This document shows positions 18,601 through 27,313 of a DNA stretch of 54,463 nt, one piece after another. Made by a program: the position numbers and the translations under genes. The notes under the pieces were generated by a model, which was not told the origin of the DNA, made no database searches, and worked only from the letters and a program-made list of their open reading frames with translations. The stretch is from contig DIZI01000011.1 in assembly GCA_002427885.1 (NCBI GenBank), positions 1 through 54,463 of the forward strand. The letters are read 5' to 3'. Positions within the stretch are counted from its first letter, which is position 1. Each line of letters begins with the position of its first letter. Source of the DNA: Paludibacter sp. UBA6032. Its GTDB lineage: Bacteria > Bacteroidota > Bacteroidia > Bacteroidales > Paludibacteraceae.

Positions 18601-18844
18601 TTCCATCGGTTACAGCCGATAAATTTTTGTTTGGAACTGATATTTGTGCTGCTTCGATTGGCTTTTTAGTATGCGCATCACGTACCAAACCTTTCAATAC
18701 TATTTCTTTTTTCTCCTTTACGTTACTTTGAGACATAACAGGAGAAGACAAAAGCAAGCATGCAATTGTAACCGCACTTATGAGTTTAAAACAGAAAGAA
18801 TACCTGTTCATGCTTAATATGTTTATATAATTTTTCATTTTCAT
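15641..18844 (-). CDS. SusC/RagA-family TonB-dependent outer-membrane glycan transporter (pair 1)
   Basis: 1067 aa. A signal peptide (CFKLISAVTIACLLLSSPVMSQ) precedes a carboxypeptidase-regulatory-like domain (~48-125, VLKGLVRDAHTKKPIEAAQI), a plug (~150-265, GVAGEGAVLFIRGINSLN, PLFVVDGV) and a 22-strand-type barrel ending in GIKLNL with the usual aromatic/hydrophobic terminus. It imports oligosaccharides, powered by TonB-ExbBD. The plug is less conserved than in pair 2: the first ~30 plug residues lack the common DEV-V-GYG motif. The start could also be the internal Met at residue 12. It lies 25 bp from the fasciclin gene upstream in the same operon. Confidence 0.88.
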   Translation of the reverse strand: MKMKNYINILSMNRYSFCFKLISAVTIACLLLSSPVMSQSNVKEKKEIVLKGLVRDAHTKKPIEAAQISVPNKNLSAVTDGKGQFTLKISSLKDVLYVSAYDYNLSEVAIRGEDSVVINLYSNQFSNYFKSIEGVTGPVNNSSLVSSAMSVEDVSKIPAISADEVLQSTLGGNIRAISRSGVAGEGAVLFIRGINSLNANAQPLFVVDGVIWNNLYDVQSIHKGFFSNPLDNIDVNDIENITVIKDGTSIYGSKASNGVVMIKTKRAKSMVTKIGLNYFTGMTVRPEVMPMMNGEDYRIYASDLLNSKSIIGNDISRYGFLGIDPSKKQIYNENHNATNWEDQVYQTGQTNSYVINANGGDEKALYYFSLGLTNNKGVVKTTDMQRINFRCNADLKFTNTFSMGLNIGYSRVERTLLDDGVDYYSSPTWISKIKSPFLSPNTFNSTGQVTTDYARTDSFGIGNPGAIINYSINKLKKYRFNMGILPSFQITPDLTLSSQFDYSLDKTIERHYIPMFFTPVEILPELGYSQNKISSQVMRNTAYFDETRLTFDKKFNDFHHLKAILGWRYINNYYESNYAEEHNSGSNNNTTITGNNQFLSVDGISNQTNSLSNYLNADYDYDNRFFLTGTVSMDASSRFGKETIGGVSLMGRSWGIFPAANGAWLVSSEKFMKNINFLKFFKIRAGYGITGNDGIKDYQSLAFFTSTKFMDKANGLVLTNLANSNIQWESTGKANIGADLGMFDNRLSLSVDFFSSNTTNLLVMKNMPYVSGLSVYWDNGGSMTNKGYEVSANLKMFNFKNLKWEIGLSVGHYKNEITSLPDGEFTTSVYNGEVLTRVGESAGVFYGYKTKGVFATTVQAQASNLKILNIDGSYSSFGAGDMIFEDVNGDHIIDAKDKQVIGNPNPNFYGSFNSKFSIKRFTLTGIFTYSLGNDIYNYQRSQLEAGSDFSNQTSAVLRRWTAEGQVTEQPQANYGDPMGNSRFSERWIEDGSYIRLKTVSLSYDLPIKSAFIEGISFWIAANNLFTVTHYLGLDPEVTAGNSVYLQGVDNGLTPLTKSYYLGIKLNL

Positions 18845-18869
18845 ACAAAAAAAGTTTTTTCACTCAATG

Positions 18870-20447
18870 TTATTGAACAGGTTTCAGAATTATACAATCT
18901 ATTCTCAACGTCCTATTAAAATTTGCCTGTTCGTTGGGGTTAACAGCATTTTCAATTTTTAGAGAAACGGTGGGTAGCAGACCTGAAATATAATCAGATT
19001 GTTTAACCAGGTTCGCAAACGGAAATTGAAATCCGGATACAACGAGCATCTCTTGCACTTCGGAAGTGGGGGTAGTGGTGAAAATAGCACCTGCTTTGTT
19101 TGGTGCCAGAACATTATTGTTTATATCAACAGCAGCATTAGTTATCTGGCTCCCCGAGTTGTTTAGATAGGACAAATAAAATTTCACTTTATTTGGTCTT
19201 ACATCTGTTGCGTCAATAATACTTGTGGGAACAAACACACAATATATATCGTATTTGGCAGCTAATGTGTTTGGAATCGGAAATGTTACAGAAGGTTTGG
19301 AAATAGTACTAGATGTTGTTGGATCAACTCGTAAATAGTACCCTTTTGATACTTTATACCCTGTGCCGATACTTGACTCTATGGTGGAGCTATAATATGC
19401 TTTAATTATTCCATTGTATGGGTTTTCTGCTTCTATCCTTATTTCTTTGAACCACGAATCTGTTGCAACGTTTTTCAATTGATTTGTTATGTAGCTTAAA
19501 CCATTACTCATTTCCGTAACTTGTGACCCTGCGAAGAGTCTGTTAGGATTGGAAAAACCATTGCCATAAGTAGAGAAGATAGAATCTGTGGCAATAGGAA
19601 GCGATTTTACTCCTCTGAAAAACAAGTCCTGAATTAATGTCCATTTTGTATTTACTATTTGGGCCGAAACACCACCATCTTTATCTGTTGCCTTGTAATA
19701 AGGCAGTATTCGGTTATAGGCTTCACTCCATGCAGCATTATCGGGCAAAATAGCTGTGTAAATACTATCTTCATTGTAAAATTTACCCAGATAAGTCAAC
19801 GCTTTATTAGTAGATTTGTAAACGTTACTTACAAAAAAACCATCTTTATAGCTTGCGGCGGTATCAATTTGAGTGATTGTTAAAGAGTTAAGATAGTTCC
19901 TTAGTGAATCAATACCATCTGTTTTATTTATAAACTCCCAAATATTCAATCTATAAGGTGCATAATCGCTTAACATATGAATGATACCGTTTTTGGTTGC
20001 TACATCTGATTGTATAACTGTTTTACCTCCAAAAGTGTAACCTCCCGCACCTTTTGCAAATACAATCAATTTATTATCCAACATGAGAATTCTCTTGCTA
20101 ATAATTCCGGAAGTGGGGTAAGAAAAACGAGTAATATTATTAGTGACAATTTTAGTTACCAGTGCAGTATCCGTGAGGTCTACATTCACAAGTGACTGAT
20201 CGATTGGGGCCCAAACTGTAAAGGTTTGCGACGAGTTGAGTATTGTATCATACCCTGTGATTTTAAGCATTTTAGTAAATGTACTTAATTCAGTTTGAGC
20301 TTGAATATATTGATACAAATTCAAATTACTCTTACTTGCCTGTTCAGCATAATAGTGGTTATTCCAGTCATCTGTACACGACACTACCAATACTGTTAAT
20401 AACGTCAGTAAGGAAAAGATGGGAATTCTATAAAATCTTAATCTCAT
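18870..20447 (-). CDS. Fasciclin (FAS1)-domain lipoprotein with C-terminal beta-sandwich
   Basis: 525 aa. The lipobox ends at Cys24 (LLTVLVVSC). Two FAS1-like units are visible. The first (~38-185) has LYQYIQAQTELSTFTKMLKI, TFTVWAPIDQSL and NGIIHMLSDYAPY. The second, poorer one (~190-330) has IWEFINKTDGIDSLRNYL and YTAILPDNAAW. The C-terminal ~180 residues are rich in beta segments (VTFPIPNTLAAKYDIYCVFV, NRTLRIDCIILKPVQ) and resemble a galactose-binding-like module. FAS1 domains mediate adhesion in other systems. Here the protein lies between SusC of pair 1 and another FAS1 gene, so a surface glycan-binding or complex-organising role is inferred. Confidence 0.78.
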   Translation of the reverse strand: MRLRFYRIPIFSLLTLLTVLVVSCTDDWNNHYYAEQASKSNLNLYQYIQAQTELSTFTKMLKITGYDTILNSSQTFTVWAPIDQSLVNVDLTDTALVTKIVTNNITRFSYPTSGIISKRILMLDNKLIVFAKGAGGYTFGGKTVIQSDVATKNGIIHMLSDYAPYRLNIWEFINKTDGIDSLRNYLNSLTITQIDTAASYKDGFFVSNVYKSTNKALTYLGKFYNEDSIYTAILPDNAAWSEAYNRILPYYKATDKDGGVSAQIVNTKWTLIQDLFFRGVKSLPIATDSIFSTYGNGFSNPNRLFAGSQVTEMSNGLSYITNQLKNVATDSWFKEIRIEAENPYNGIIKAYYSSTIESSIGTGYKVSKGYYLRVDPTTSSTISKPSVTFPIPNTLAAKYDIYCVFVPTSIIDATDVRPNKVKFYLSYLNNSGSQITNAAVDINNNVLAPNKAGAIFTTTPTSEVQEMLVVSGFQFPFANLVKQSDYISGLLPTVSLKIENAVNPNEQANFNRTLRIDCIILKPVQ

Positions 20448-20481
20448 AATAAAAAATATTTAAAGCTAATTCTAAATAATA

Positions 20482-22386
20482 CTAATAAACATCCTCACTC
20501 TCCAGAGCACTTGTCGGTACATATTCAAAGTAATCCATCATAAATTGACCCCCACTTAAACCCTTTACAGACATTATATGAGCACTTGCCGTTTTAAAGG
20601 TATAAATACCTAAAATACGTCTTAAAGTAGATGATTCATTTCTGGCATTATCACTCTTAAACCAAGTGGTACTGTTTGCATGGAATACAGCAGGAGCTTT
20701 CATATAACCTCTGTTCCGCATCGACTTATCATTCAGATAACCCATAGGATCATCCGCATTACTCCCCGGTAATTCATATCCAACATGAGCCTTATCATCT
20801 CCTTTTACGTTCATATCTAATGGTACATCGCAAGGGACACCATCTATATACAATTGTGCCACACCACGACCACCATTAGCCTGATAACCAAACCTAAGTT
20901 CGTAAGTGCCTTCAGGTACCGGAGGTAATCTAAACGAAAAATCGTACAGCTTTCCGTAGTTAGATTGAAGAAAAATTTCATCTCCTTCATAATCACAATA
21001 TAAATCTTGATTAGTCAGATAACCCACATTAGTCGTTTCAGAGGATTTAATTCCATCACAATAACCCGGGGGTATCAAGAATTCAGTGTTTTTATCATTG
21101 TTTAAACCATGCATAGGGAGTCCCCGCATATTATTGTTCGTAAACTCCGGGAAAAAACTCGCCGGATCAAAACGAAGGCGTTTACTAGACATTTCAGCAT
21201 TAACTGCAGAATTATATACTAACATCCCATCAATTTCATGATATACACCGTTTGTTGCATCTTTATCATAGTTCGTTGTAACAATTTGAATTGCACTAGC
21301 TGTTTCTGGTGAATAATTAATAAGATTTGTTTTGTTTAATAACCTGTCTTTTTTTATCTCCATCAAAGTATTCGGACACATCGTTTCAATATATTCATAC
21401 ATATCCTTGTTCTTCAACATGTTATTAACATCATACGCATCGATGAATTTTGAATAACTTAATTGTTTATTGATTAAATGATAGGCAATAAACTTATTAA
21501 GGCTGTTGTTGCGGTCAGTTATATTCGTAATGCTTGGATCGGCATGATATACATTTGCAGCTGCATACGCCTTCATGCTTTCTAAATCCGTAATCCCGTT
21601 TGCCCTCAATGTGGCATTACTTTCCATCAATGCAGTAAATCCAAATTTACGTGCAAAAGGAACATCTATTATATCAAATTCCCAGCCGGACCCTTTCAAA
21701 TAATTATAAGGTGTTGGGTCGTAAGTAGGATCTTTAAATGGAAGCAGTGAATCTGCTAGCCCTGTAGCAATTAAGGCTTTATAGAATAATGAGAATGTCG
21801 AATCATTCGAAATCGCTTCCACGATTCCTGAATTGGTAGGATGGAGCACTTCATTTATTATGTGAATTACCCCGTTATGTACCAGTATATCTTTTTTCGT
21901 GATCAGGGATGTCTTATTGATATAGGCTGCTCCGGTAGCTGAAAAAGAAATTGATAAATAGCGCTCGCTCATGGATAGTACAGGCAATCGCCCCACTAAA
22001 AAGTTTGAATACATTACCACCCTACCATTAATAATATGGTCGTAAGCAATTATCTTTAACGAGTCAAGAGTGAAATCCTTGAGAGATTTTTTACCTTTAG
22101 ATACATAAAACTCCTTCATTGCATCATTCGTTGGAGCAAAGCAGGTATAAGCTCCGTATGAATTTAAAAGACCCATCACTTTCGTGGTGTCCAACAAGGT
22201 TGTAAATTCGGAAAAAATGGTTGTATCACTCAGATATTGCCCCATCATTTTATCGGTAAAGGTAAACCGAGCACCTCCAATATCATCAGAATTACAAGAT
22301 GAAAAGATTCCGATAGCAAATAATAATGTAACCATACTGGTCATTATTTGCTTTTTCAAAGTTATTTTTAAATTATGTTTTTTCAT
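20482..22386 (-). CDS. Fasciclin (FAS1)-domain lipoprotein with C-terminal binding-module-like region
   Basis: 634 aa. The lipobox ends at Cys31 (FAIGIFSSC). FAS1 unit one is at ~45-195 (FSEFTTLLDTTKVMGLL, YTCFAPTNDAMKEF, NGVIHIINEVLHP). Unit two is at ~198-420 (STFSLFYKALIATGLAD, FGFTALMES, NGVYHEIDGMLVY). The C-terminal ~170 residues (PPVPEGTYELRFGYQANGG, VAQLYIDGVPCDVPLDM, ending DYFEYVP) look like a carbohydrate-binding beta-sandwich. It lies 20 bp after the SusD gene of pair 2 and 34 bp before the next FAS1 gene. As a lipoprotein beside SusD it probably plays the SusE/F-like surface glycan-binding role, which is inference. Confidence 0.78.
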   Translation of the reverse strand: MKKHNLKITLKKQIMTSMVTLLFAIGIFSSCNSDDIGGARFTFTDKMMGQYLSDTTIFSEFTTLLDTTKVMGLLNSYGAYTCFAPTNDAMKEFYVSKGKKSLKDFTLDSLKIIAYDHIINGRVVMYSNFLVGRLPVLSMSERYLSISFSATGAAYINKTSLITKKDILVHNGVIHIINEVLHPTNSGIVEAISNDSTFSLFYKALIATGLADSLLPFKDPTYDPTPYNYLKGSGWEFDIIDVPFARKFGFTALMESNATLRANGITDLESMKAYAAANVYHADPSITNITDRNNSLNKFIAYHLINKQLSYSKFIDAYDVNNMLKNKDMYEYIETMCPNTLMEIKKDRLLNKTNLINYSPETASAIQIVTTNYDKDATNGVYHEIDGMLVYNSAVNAEMSSKRLRFDPASFFPEFTNNNMRGLPMHGLNNDKNTEFLIPPGYCDGIKSSETTNVGYLTNQDLYCDYEGDEIFLQSNYGKLYDFSFRLPPVPEGTYELRFGYQANGGRGVAQLYIDGVPCDVPLDMNVKGDDKAHVGYELPGSNADDPMGYLNDKSMRNRGYMKAPAVFHANSTTWFKSDNARNESSTLRRILGIYTFKTASAHIMSVKGLSGGQFMMDYFEYVPTSALESEDVY

Positions 22387-22406
22387 ATATTAAAATTTTT
22401 ACACTG

Positions 22407-23999
22407 TTATTTTGAAATCGAACTTGATTCCTCATAAAATGGATTTTGTACCATATGCGGATTTGCTTCCAGTTCGGTTTTTGATATAGGCATATACATA
22501 GCATCCAACACCGATGCACCGATAGGAGCTGTGTTAGCGGATGCTTTATGATTTACGTACTCGTTTAACGTGGCAGTTGAATTTTCACGACGTGCTACCC
22601 TGACCAGATCAAACCAACGTTTCCCTTCAAAAAGTAATTCTCTCTGACGTTCTCGCAACACTAATTTTTCCATGGAATACTTAGTGTTATAATTGCTAAT
22701 CTTAAGAGAATCCGCAAGTGGATTGGATCGTAAGTAAGTCTCATTTACCATGGAAAGTGCATTATTCATATTTTCTTCTCCTTCTAATTCCACCAGAGCC
22801 TCTGCTTTCATCAACATAACATCTGAGAGCCGGTATACAATCCAGTTTGAAGTATTACTTCTATAAACATAAGAGGGCGGATACCCGCTTGTTAAGCTTT
22901 TTATCACCCCAACACCGGCATATTTAAATATATAATTTACACTTCCCGACCTGTAAAAATCGGTTGCACGGATATCGTTTACCCCTTCTATAATGGTTGT
23001 TGAAACTTTATAATTGAATGGGCTATAAACCCCGGTTGATTTGTCAGCAGTTGTATAAGGATTATATGCTAATGTTGTAGGGAAACCCAAATAGCCTTGT
23101 ATCGATTGAGTTCCTGATCCGTATAATAATGCTGTAGGATTATTAAACTGTACATTTTCTTTAAACTGCAATTCGAAAATACTTTCGGGGGAATTGCCCT
23201 GATAAAAAACCGAGGAAAACATAAAGTCTGCAGGAACCAGTTTTAAATTCTTATTTGCAAGAACTAAATCACAGGTCTGGGCACATAAATCATATTGTTG
23301 ATTCCAAAGATAAACATCAGCTAACAGTGAATTCACAGCATCGAGAGTAATCCTACCTTTATTATAATCTGTTCTTCCGTAATCTGATTGTGCATATTTT
23401 TGAGCAATTAACAAATCTCGTATGATATTATTAATGATGGTCTGCTCCGTATCTTTTGGTCTTGCATAATTTTGTGTGTTATTTATACTTGCGTCTTCAA
23501 TCCATGGAACGTCCTTAAACGTCCTTACCAGATAAAAATAGGAAAGAGCACGAAGTGTAAGCGCCTCTGCCTGTGCTCGTTGAAGATGAGCTTCAGTAAA
23601 ATTATTATCACGGTTGATCACTTGCGGGGCATAATACAGTAATGTATTGCAATAATTTATGACTGTATAAAATGATCCCCATTTACAGTATTCATTGCTA
23701 GAGGTGATATTTCCTTCCAGAATTTTTTGCATATCTTGCATTTTACTCGGAATACCCCCACCTTCCGCCAGGTTATCCGATCGTAGTTCGCCCCAGACAA
23801 TCATTCGATAGATATTGTCATCGGTTGTTAATCCTTTATAACAAGAAGCAAGCACTGCCTCAACATCGGTTTCAGATCTCCAGTATTCATCCAGAATGAT
23901 TTGGCTTTCAGGTTTTATTGTTAACCACTCGTCACAGCCAGTCAGTCCCATAAGTATTAGTACTGAAATCCCAAGTACAGCAATTTTTATTTTCATCAT
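22407..23999 (-). CDS. SusD/RagB-family outer-membrane glycan-binding lipoprotein (pair 2)
   Basis: 530 aa. The lipobox ends at Cys22 (LILMGLTGC), followed by DEWLTIKPESQIILDEYWRS, the standard SusD opening. Family blocks are TLRALSYFYLVRTFKDVPWI, VNSLLADVYLWNQQYDLCAQ, YRLSDVMLMKAEALVELEGE and LRERQRELLFEGKRWFDLVR. The C-terminus, with PISKTELEANPHMVQNPFY, is complete. It begins 11 bp after the SusC stop, as is usual for translationally linked SusCD pairs. It is closer to textbook SusD than the pair 1 protein. Confidence 0.93.
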   Translation of the reverse strand: MMKIKIAVLGISVLILMGLTGCDEWLTIKPESQIILDEYWRSETDVEAVLASCYKGLTTDDNIYRMIVWGELRSDNLAEGGGIPSKMQDMQKILEGNITSSNEYCKWGSFYTVINYCNTLLYYAPQVINRDNNFTEAHLQRAQAEALTLRALSYFYLVRTFKDVPWIEDASINNTQNYARPKDTEQTIINNIIRDLLIAQKYAQSDYGRTDYNKGRITLDAVNSLLADVYLWNQQYDLCAQTCDLVLANKNLKLVPADFMFSSVFYQGNSPESIFELQFKENVQFNNPTALLYGSGTQSIQGYLGFPTTLAYNPYTTADKSTGVYSPFNYKVSTTIIEGVNDIRATDFYRSGSVNYIFKYAGVGVIKSLTSGYPPSYVYRSNTSNWIVYRLSDVMLMKAEALVELEGEENMNNALSMVNETYLRSNPLADSLKISNYNTKYSMEKLVLRERQRELLFEGKRWFDLVRVARRENSTATLNEYVNHKASANTAPIGASVLDAMYMPISKTELEANPHMVQNPFYEESSSISK

Positions 24000-24010
24000 A
24001 TTGTTTTCTT

Positions 24011-27000
24011 TTATAATCCTACTGATAAACCAAGTGTGAAATCTTTTGTTCGTGGAGTAGCTGAACCATCAACACTCAATCCATTGTTTTGAGTTAATGT
24101 CCCGTACCCGACTTCAGGATCTACACCGGTATATTTTGTAAAAACTAATAAATTATTAAATGTCAGGTATAAATTCAATCTGTTTAAACTAACCTTTTTC
24201 AGTAATTTTGACGGAACCGAATAATTAAATGTCAGGTATTTAAACCGTAAGAATGATCCGTCCTCAACATAACGATCGCTTCCCAACCAATTATATCCTG
24301 TTTTATACAGAGCACGCGGCATTTCCGTTACATCCCCGTCTTTTCTCCAACGCCAGTTAGTAGCTATACTTTGATTGTTGTCGTTGTACATGTTTTCTGC
24401 ATTCATACGGGCATTGTTGATTATTTTATTCCCGTACCGGAAGTTGAAAAACATTTTGCATGACAAGTTTTTATAATGGAAGGTAGGACCAAATCCTCCG
24501 TTTAGAATTGGATTACTGTTCCCTAAATAAACAATGTCAAGGGCATCGATACTACCATCATGATTCACGTCTTCATACATGGCATCTCCTCCTCTGAATT
24601 TATATTGAGAAGTTGTACCGTAAGCATAATACATATTCTTGGGAACACCGTTCTGATCGGTAATTACTTTTCCTGTTGGATCTTTAGCAACCGGAGCATT
24701 CGGATGTTCGGTTGAGTATTCGTCATATTGATACACCCCTTTATATTTGAATCCATAAATAGATCCGAATGAGTTTCCTGGTTGTACTCTGGTTAAATAC
24801 GATCCGTTCTCATAATTAAAATCCCCGTTATAACTTGCCAACAAGGATGGATCTAAATCCACAATGGTGTTTTTATAATTCGAGAGGTTAAAGGTGAAAT
24901 CCACACTAAAATCTTTTGTCTTAAATAATCTGTTGGCATAAAAATTTACCTCCCATCCATCATTCTGCATTATTCCACCGTTAATATAAGGAACTGTGGA
25001 ATAACCCGAGGTGTTTGAAATCGAAACATTCGGAAATAACAAATCAGAGGTGCGTTTATTATAAAAATTAATATCAAACACATATCTGTCATCAAAAAGA
25101 CCTAAGTCCAACCCGTAATTAAAGGCCGATGTAGTCTCCCATTTCAGATTTTTCAGTTGTAGAGAGGTCGGATTTACTGCCGCGACATCTATATACGAAC
25201 CATTGTTAGAGTAACGGCTTAGATATAGGTATTCTGCATTAGGTTGATTACCGCTTATACCCCATGATGGACGAATAGCGAGCATACTCAACCATTTCTT
25301 GGTATTCTTCATATAAGGTTCATCCGAAATAATGTATTTCAGGGACACTCCAGGGAAATTACCGAATTTATTTCCGGGTCCAAACTTGGTGCTTCCATCC
25401 CGACGGAATGTGCCATCAATAATATACCTGGATTTATAGCTATAATGACCACGCATCATGAAAGCCAGAGATCTCCACTCAGAACTACTGGTAGAAGAAC
25501 CAGAAAGGTAACCTGTTCCCGATGCATCATTCAAAAGCATAGAAGGTGATGAATAGGCAATAATACTTTGAGCAGAAGAACTTCCGGCAGTTATCTGAAA
25601 TGAACCGTATAACAATAAGCTATGATCAGTATTCTCAAATTTTGGTTGCCAGGCCAGATTCTCATCCGAATAGATAGTCAAATTTTCTGAATCATAATTC
25701 TCAGCCCGATTTACCTTTTCGTTTGTCCATGAAAGATTGGACACCTCCTGAGGTAAAAACTTCGAGGTTTTACTGTTGTCGATATCAAATGATACATACG
25801 AACTAAATCGAAGCATTTGCTTCTCAGGATCCAATAAATCGTATTGTAAACGGAATGTAGGGGTGATGCGGAACGACTTTAATTCGTTTGTTGCCAGGTT
25901 GGCCAAAGCAACCGGATTTAACAGTAATCTCTGATCATCACTCAAGTAGGAATTGGGAGAAATACTGTAATATGAATTGGTATTATTGCCATACTTATCC
26001 TGTGCATACACACTCACGTTTGGCATTTTTTTATAGGCGATAGCCAAAAGTGATTCGTAATTCTGAAAATTATCAGCGTTGGTCAATGAAATTTCAGTTA
26101 TGAATTTAATCCGGTCCGAAACAGCATATTCAAGATTGGCACGGGAAGAAAAGCGGGTATATTTCTGTCCTATCACCGTTCCGTTTTGTGACAGATAACC
26201 ACCTGAGACTCGATAATTAGCCCGGTCGCCACCACCTGATACGGTCAGATAATGGTCATTGATATTCCCTACCTGAGTCACTTGTTTTACCCAATCGGTA
26301 TTATTATTGAAATTCTGATATTCAGGAAAATTAGGGTCATAATTGTACTCAGGAAGATTGGCTGTAGCATAATCATTCTGGTACGGATTTAAATACGACT
26401 CTTTCATAAGCATGGTAAAATCACCTCCATTTAACATATTCATGCCTTTGGGTTGAACAGTATTTGTATAACGATAGGTATATTCCACCCGGGTGGGTCC
26501 AGATAGACCCTTTTTTGTTGTAATCATAATAACCCCGTTTGCACCTTTAGAACCCCAGATAGCCGACGAAGCGGCATCCTTTAATACTGAAATTTCCAGA
26601 ATATCATCCGGATTTAAACTAAGCATATTGGCATATTGTTGCGAGTTTGAATTTGCATAATCAAAGTTCGGGTCAATCTGAACTTCGAACGGGATACCGT
26701 TCACAACTATTAAGGGTTGGCTATTCCCGTTGATAGAAGTTACACCACGAATACGCATGGACGTTCCACTTCCAGGATCGCTTGAATTGGACACTATATC
26801 CAGTCCTGCAATACGACCTTGCAATGCCTCATCTACCGAAGATACCTGAAGGCCTTCAAACTCTTTGGCACTGATGGTCTGAATAGCCGTTCCAATCTCA
26901 CGGGTAAGAATGCTGTACCCTCCCTGGGAATTTTTTTGTTTGCCTACAATTTCTACACCTTTCAAATTCTGTGTATTTTCTTTCAGATCTATGTTTACAA

Positions 27001-27313
27001 TCTTTTTTTCGTCGATGTTCAAAATTTGTTTTATATAACCGACATAACTGATAGAAAGTCTGTTTTTCATACTTTTTACCCGTAATACGTAATGTCCGTT
27101 TACATCCGAAACAGTTCCACTAACGAGTCTGTTATTAGCATCCACCTCAGAAACGCTTACTCCAATTAATTCTTCTTTACCAGACTTGACTTGTCCTTGT
27201 ATAATTGTTCCGCCCCCGGTGGTTTGACCATTGCTACTGAATGGTAGTACTAAAGATACCATTAAACACAATCCTGCAATTTTAGATTTTAAATTTATTT
27301 TCATATTATTCAA
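24011..27313 (-). CDS. SusC/RagA-family TonB-dependent outer-membrane glycan transporter (pair 2)
   Basis: 1100 aa. It has a signal peptide (KSKIAGLCLMVSLVLPFSSNG), a carboxypeptidase-regulatory-like domain (~36-115, IIQGQVKSGKEELIGVSVSE) and a plug (~125-250: SSVDEALQGRIAGLDIVSNS, GSGTSMRIRGVTSINGN, PLIVVNGIPFEV, VLKDAASSAIWGSKGANGVI). The barrel ends DFTLGLSVGL. All SusC plug motifs are present. It shares 8 bp with the upstream fasciclin gene, so the two are translationally coupled. Its SusD partner follows after 11 bp. Confidence 0.93.
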   Translation of the reverse strand: MNNMKINLKSKIAGLCLMVSLVLPFSSNGQTTGGGTIIQGQVKSGKEELIGVSVSEVDANNRLVSGTVSDVNGHYVLRVKSMKNRLSISYVGYIKQILNIDEKKIVNIDLKENTQNLKGVEIVGKQKNSQGGYSILTREIGTAIQTISAKEFEGLQVSSVDEALQGRIAGLDIVSNSSDPGSGTSMRIRGVTSINGNSQPLIVVNGIPFEVQIDPNFDYANSNSQQYANMLSLNPDDILEISVLKDAASSAIWGSKGANGVIMITTKKGLSGPTRVEYTYRYTNTVQPKGMNMLNGGDFTMLMKESYLNPYQNDYATANLPEYNYDPNFPEYQNFNNNTDWVKQVTQVGNINDHYLTVSGGGDRANYRVSGGYLSQNGTVIGQKYTRFSSRANLEYAVSDRIKFITEISLTNADNFQNYESLLAIAYKKMPNVSVYAQDKYGNNTNSYYSISPNSYLSDDQRLLLNPVALANLATNELKSFRITPTFRLQYDLLDPEKQMLRFSSYVSFDIDNSKTSKFLPQEVSNLSWTNEKVNRAENYDSENLTIYSDENLAWQPKFENTDHSLLLYGSFQITAGSSSAQSIIAYSSPSMLLNDASGTGYLSGSSTSSSEWRSLAFMMRGHYSYKSRYIIDGTFRRDGSTKFGPGNKFGNFPGVSLKYIISDEPYMKNTKKWLSMLAIRPSWGISGNQPNAEYLYLSRYSNNGSYIDVAAVNPTSLQLKNLKWETTSAFNYGLDLGLFDDRYVFDINFYNKRTSDLLFPNVSISNTSGYSTVPYINGGIMQNDGWEVNFYANRLFKTKDFSVDFTFNLSNYKNTIVDLDPSLLASYNGDFNYENGSYLTRVQPGNSFGSIYGFKYKGVYQYDEYSTEHPNAPVAKDPTGKVITDQNGVPKNMYYAYGTTSQYKFRGGDAMYEDVNHDGSIDALDIVYLGNSNPILNGGFGPTFHYKNLSCKMFFNFRYGNKIINNARMNAENMYNDNNQSIATNWRWRKDGDVTEMPRALYKTGYNWLGSDRYVEDGSFLRFKYLTFNYSVPSKLLKKVSLNRLNLYLTFNNLLVFTKYTGVDPEVGYGTLTQNNGLSVDGSATPRTKDFTLGLSVGL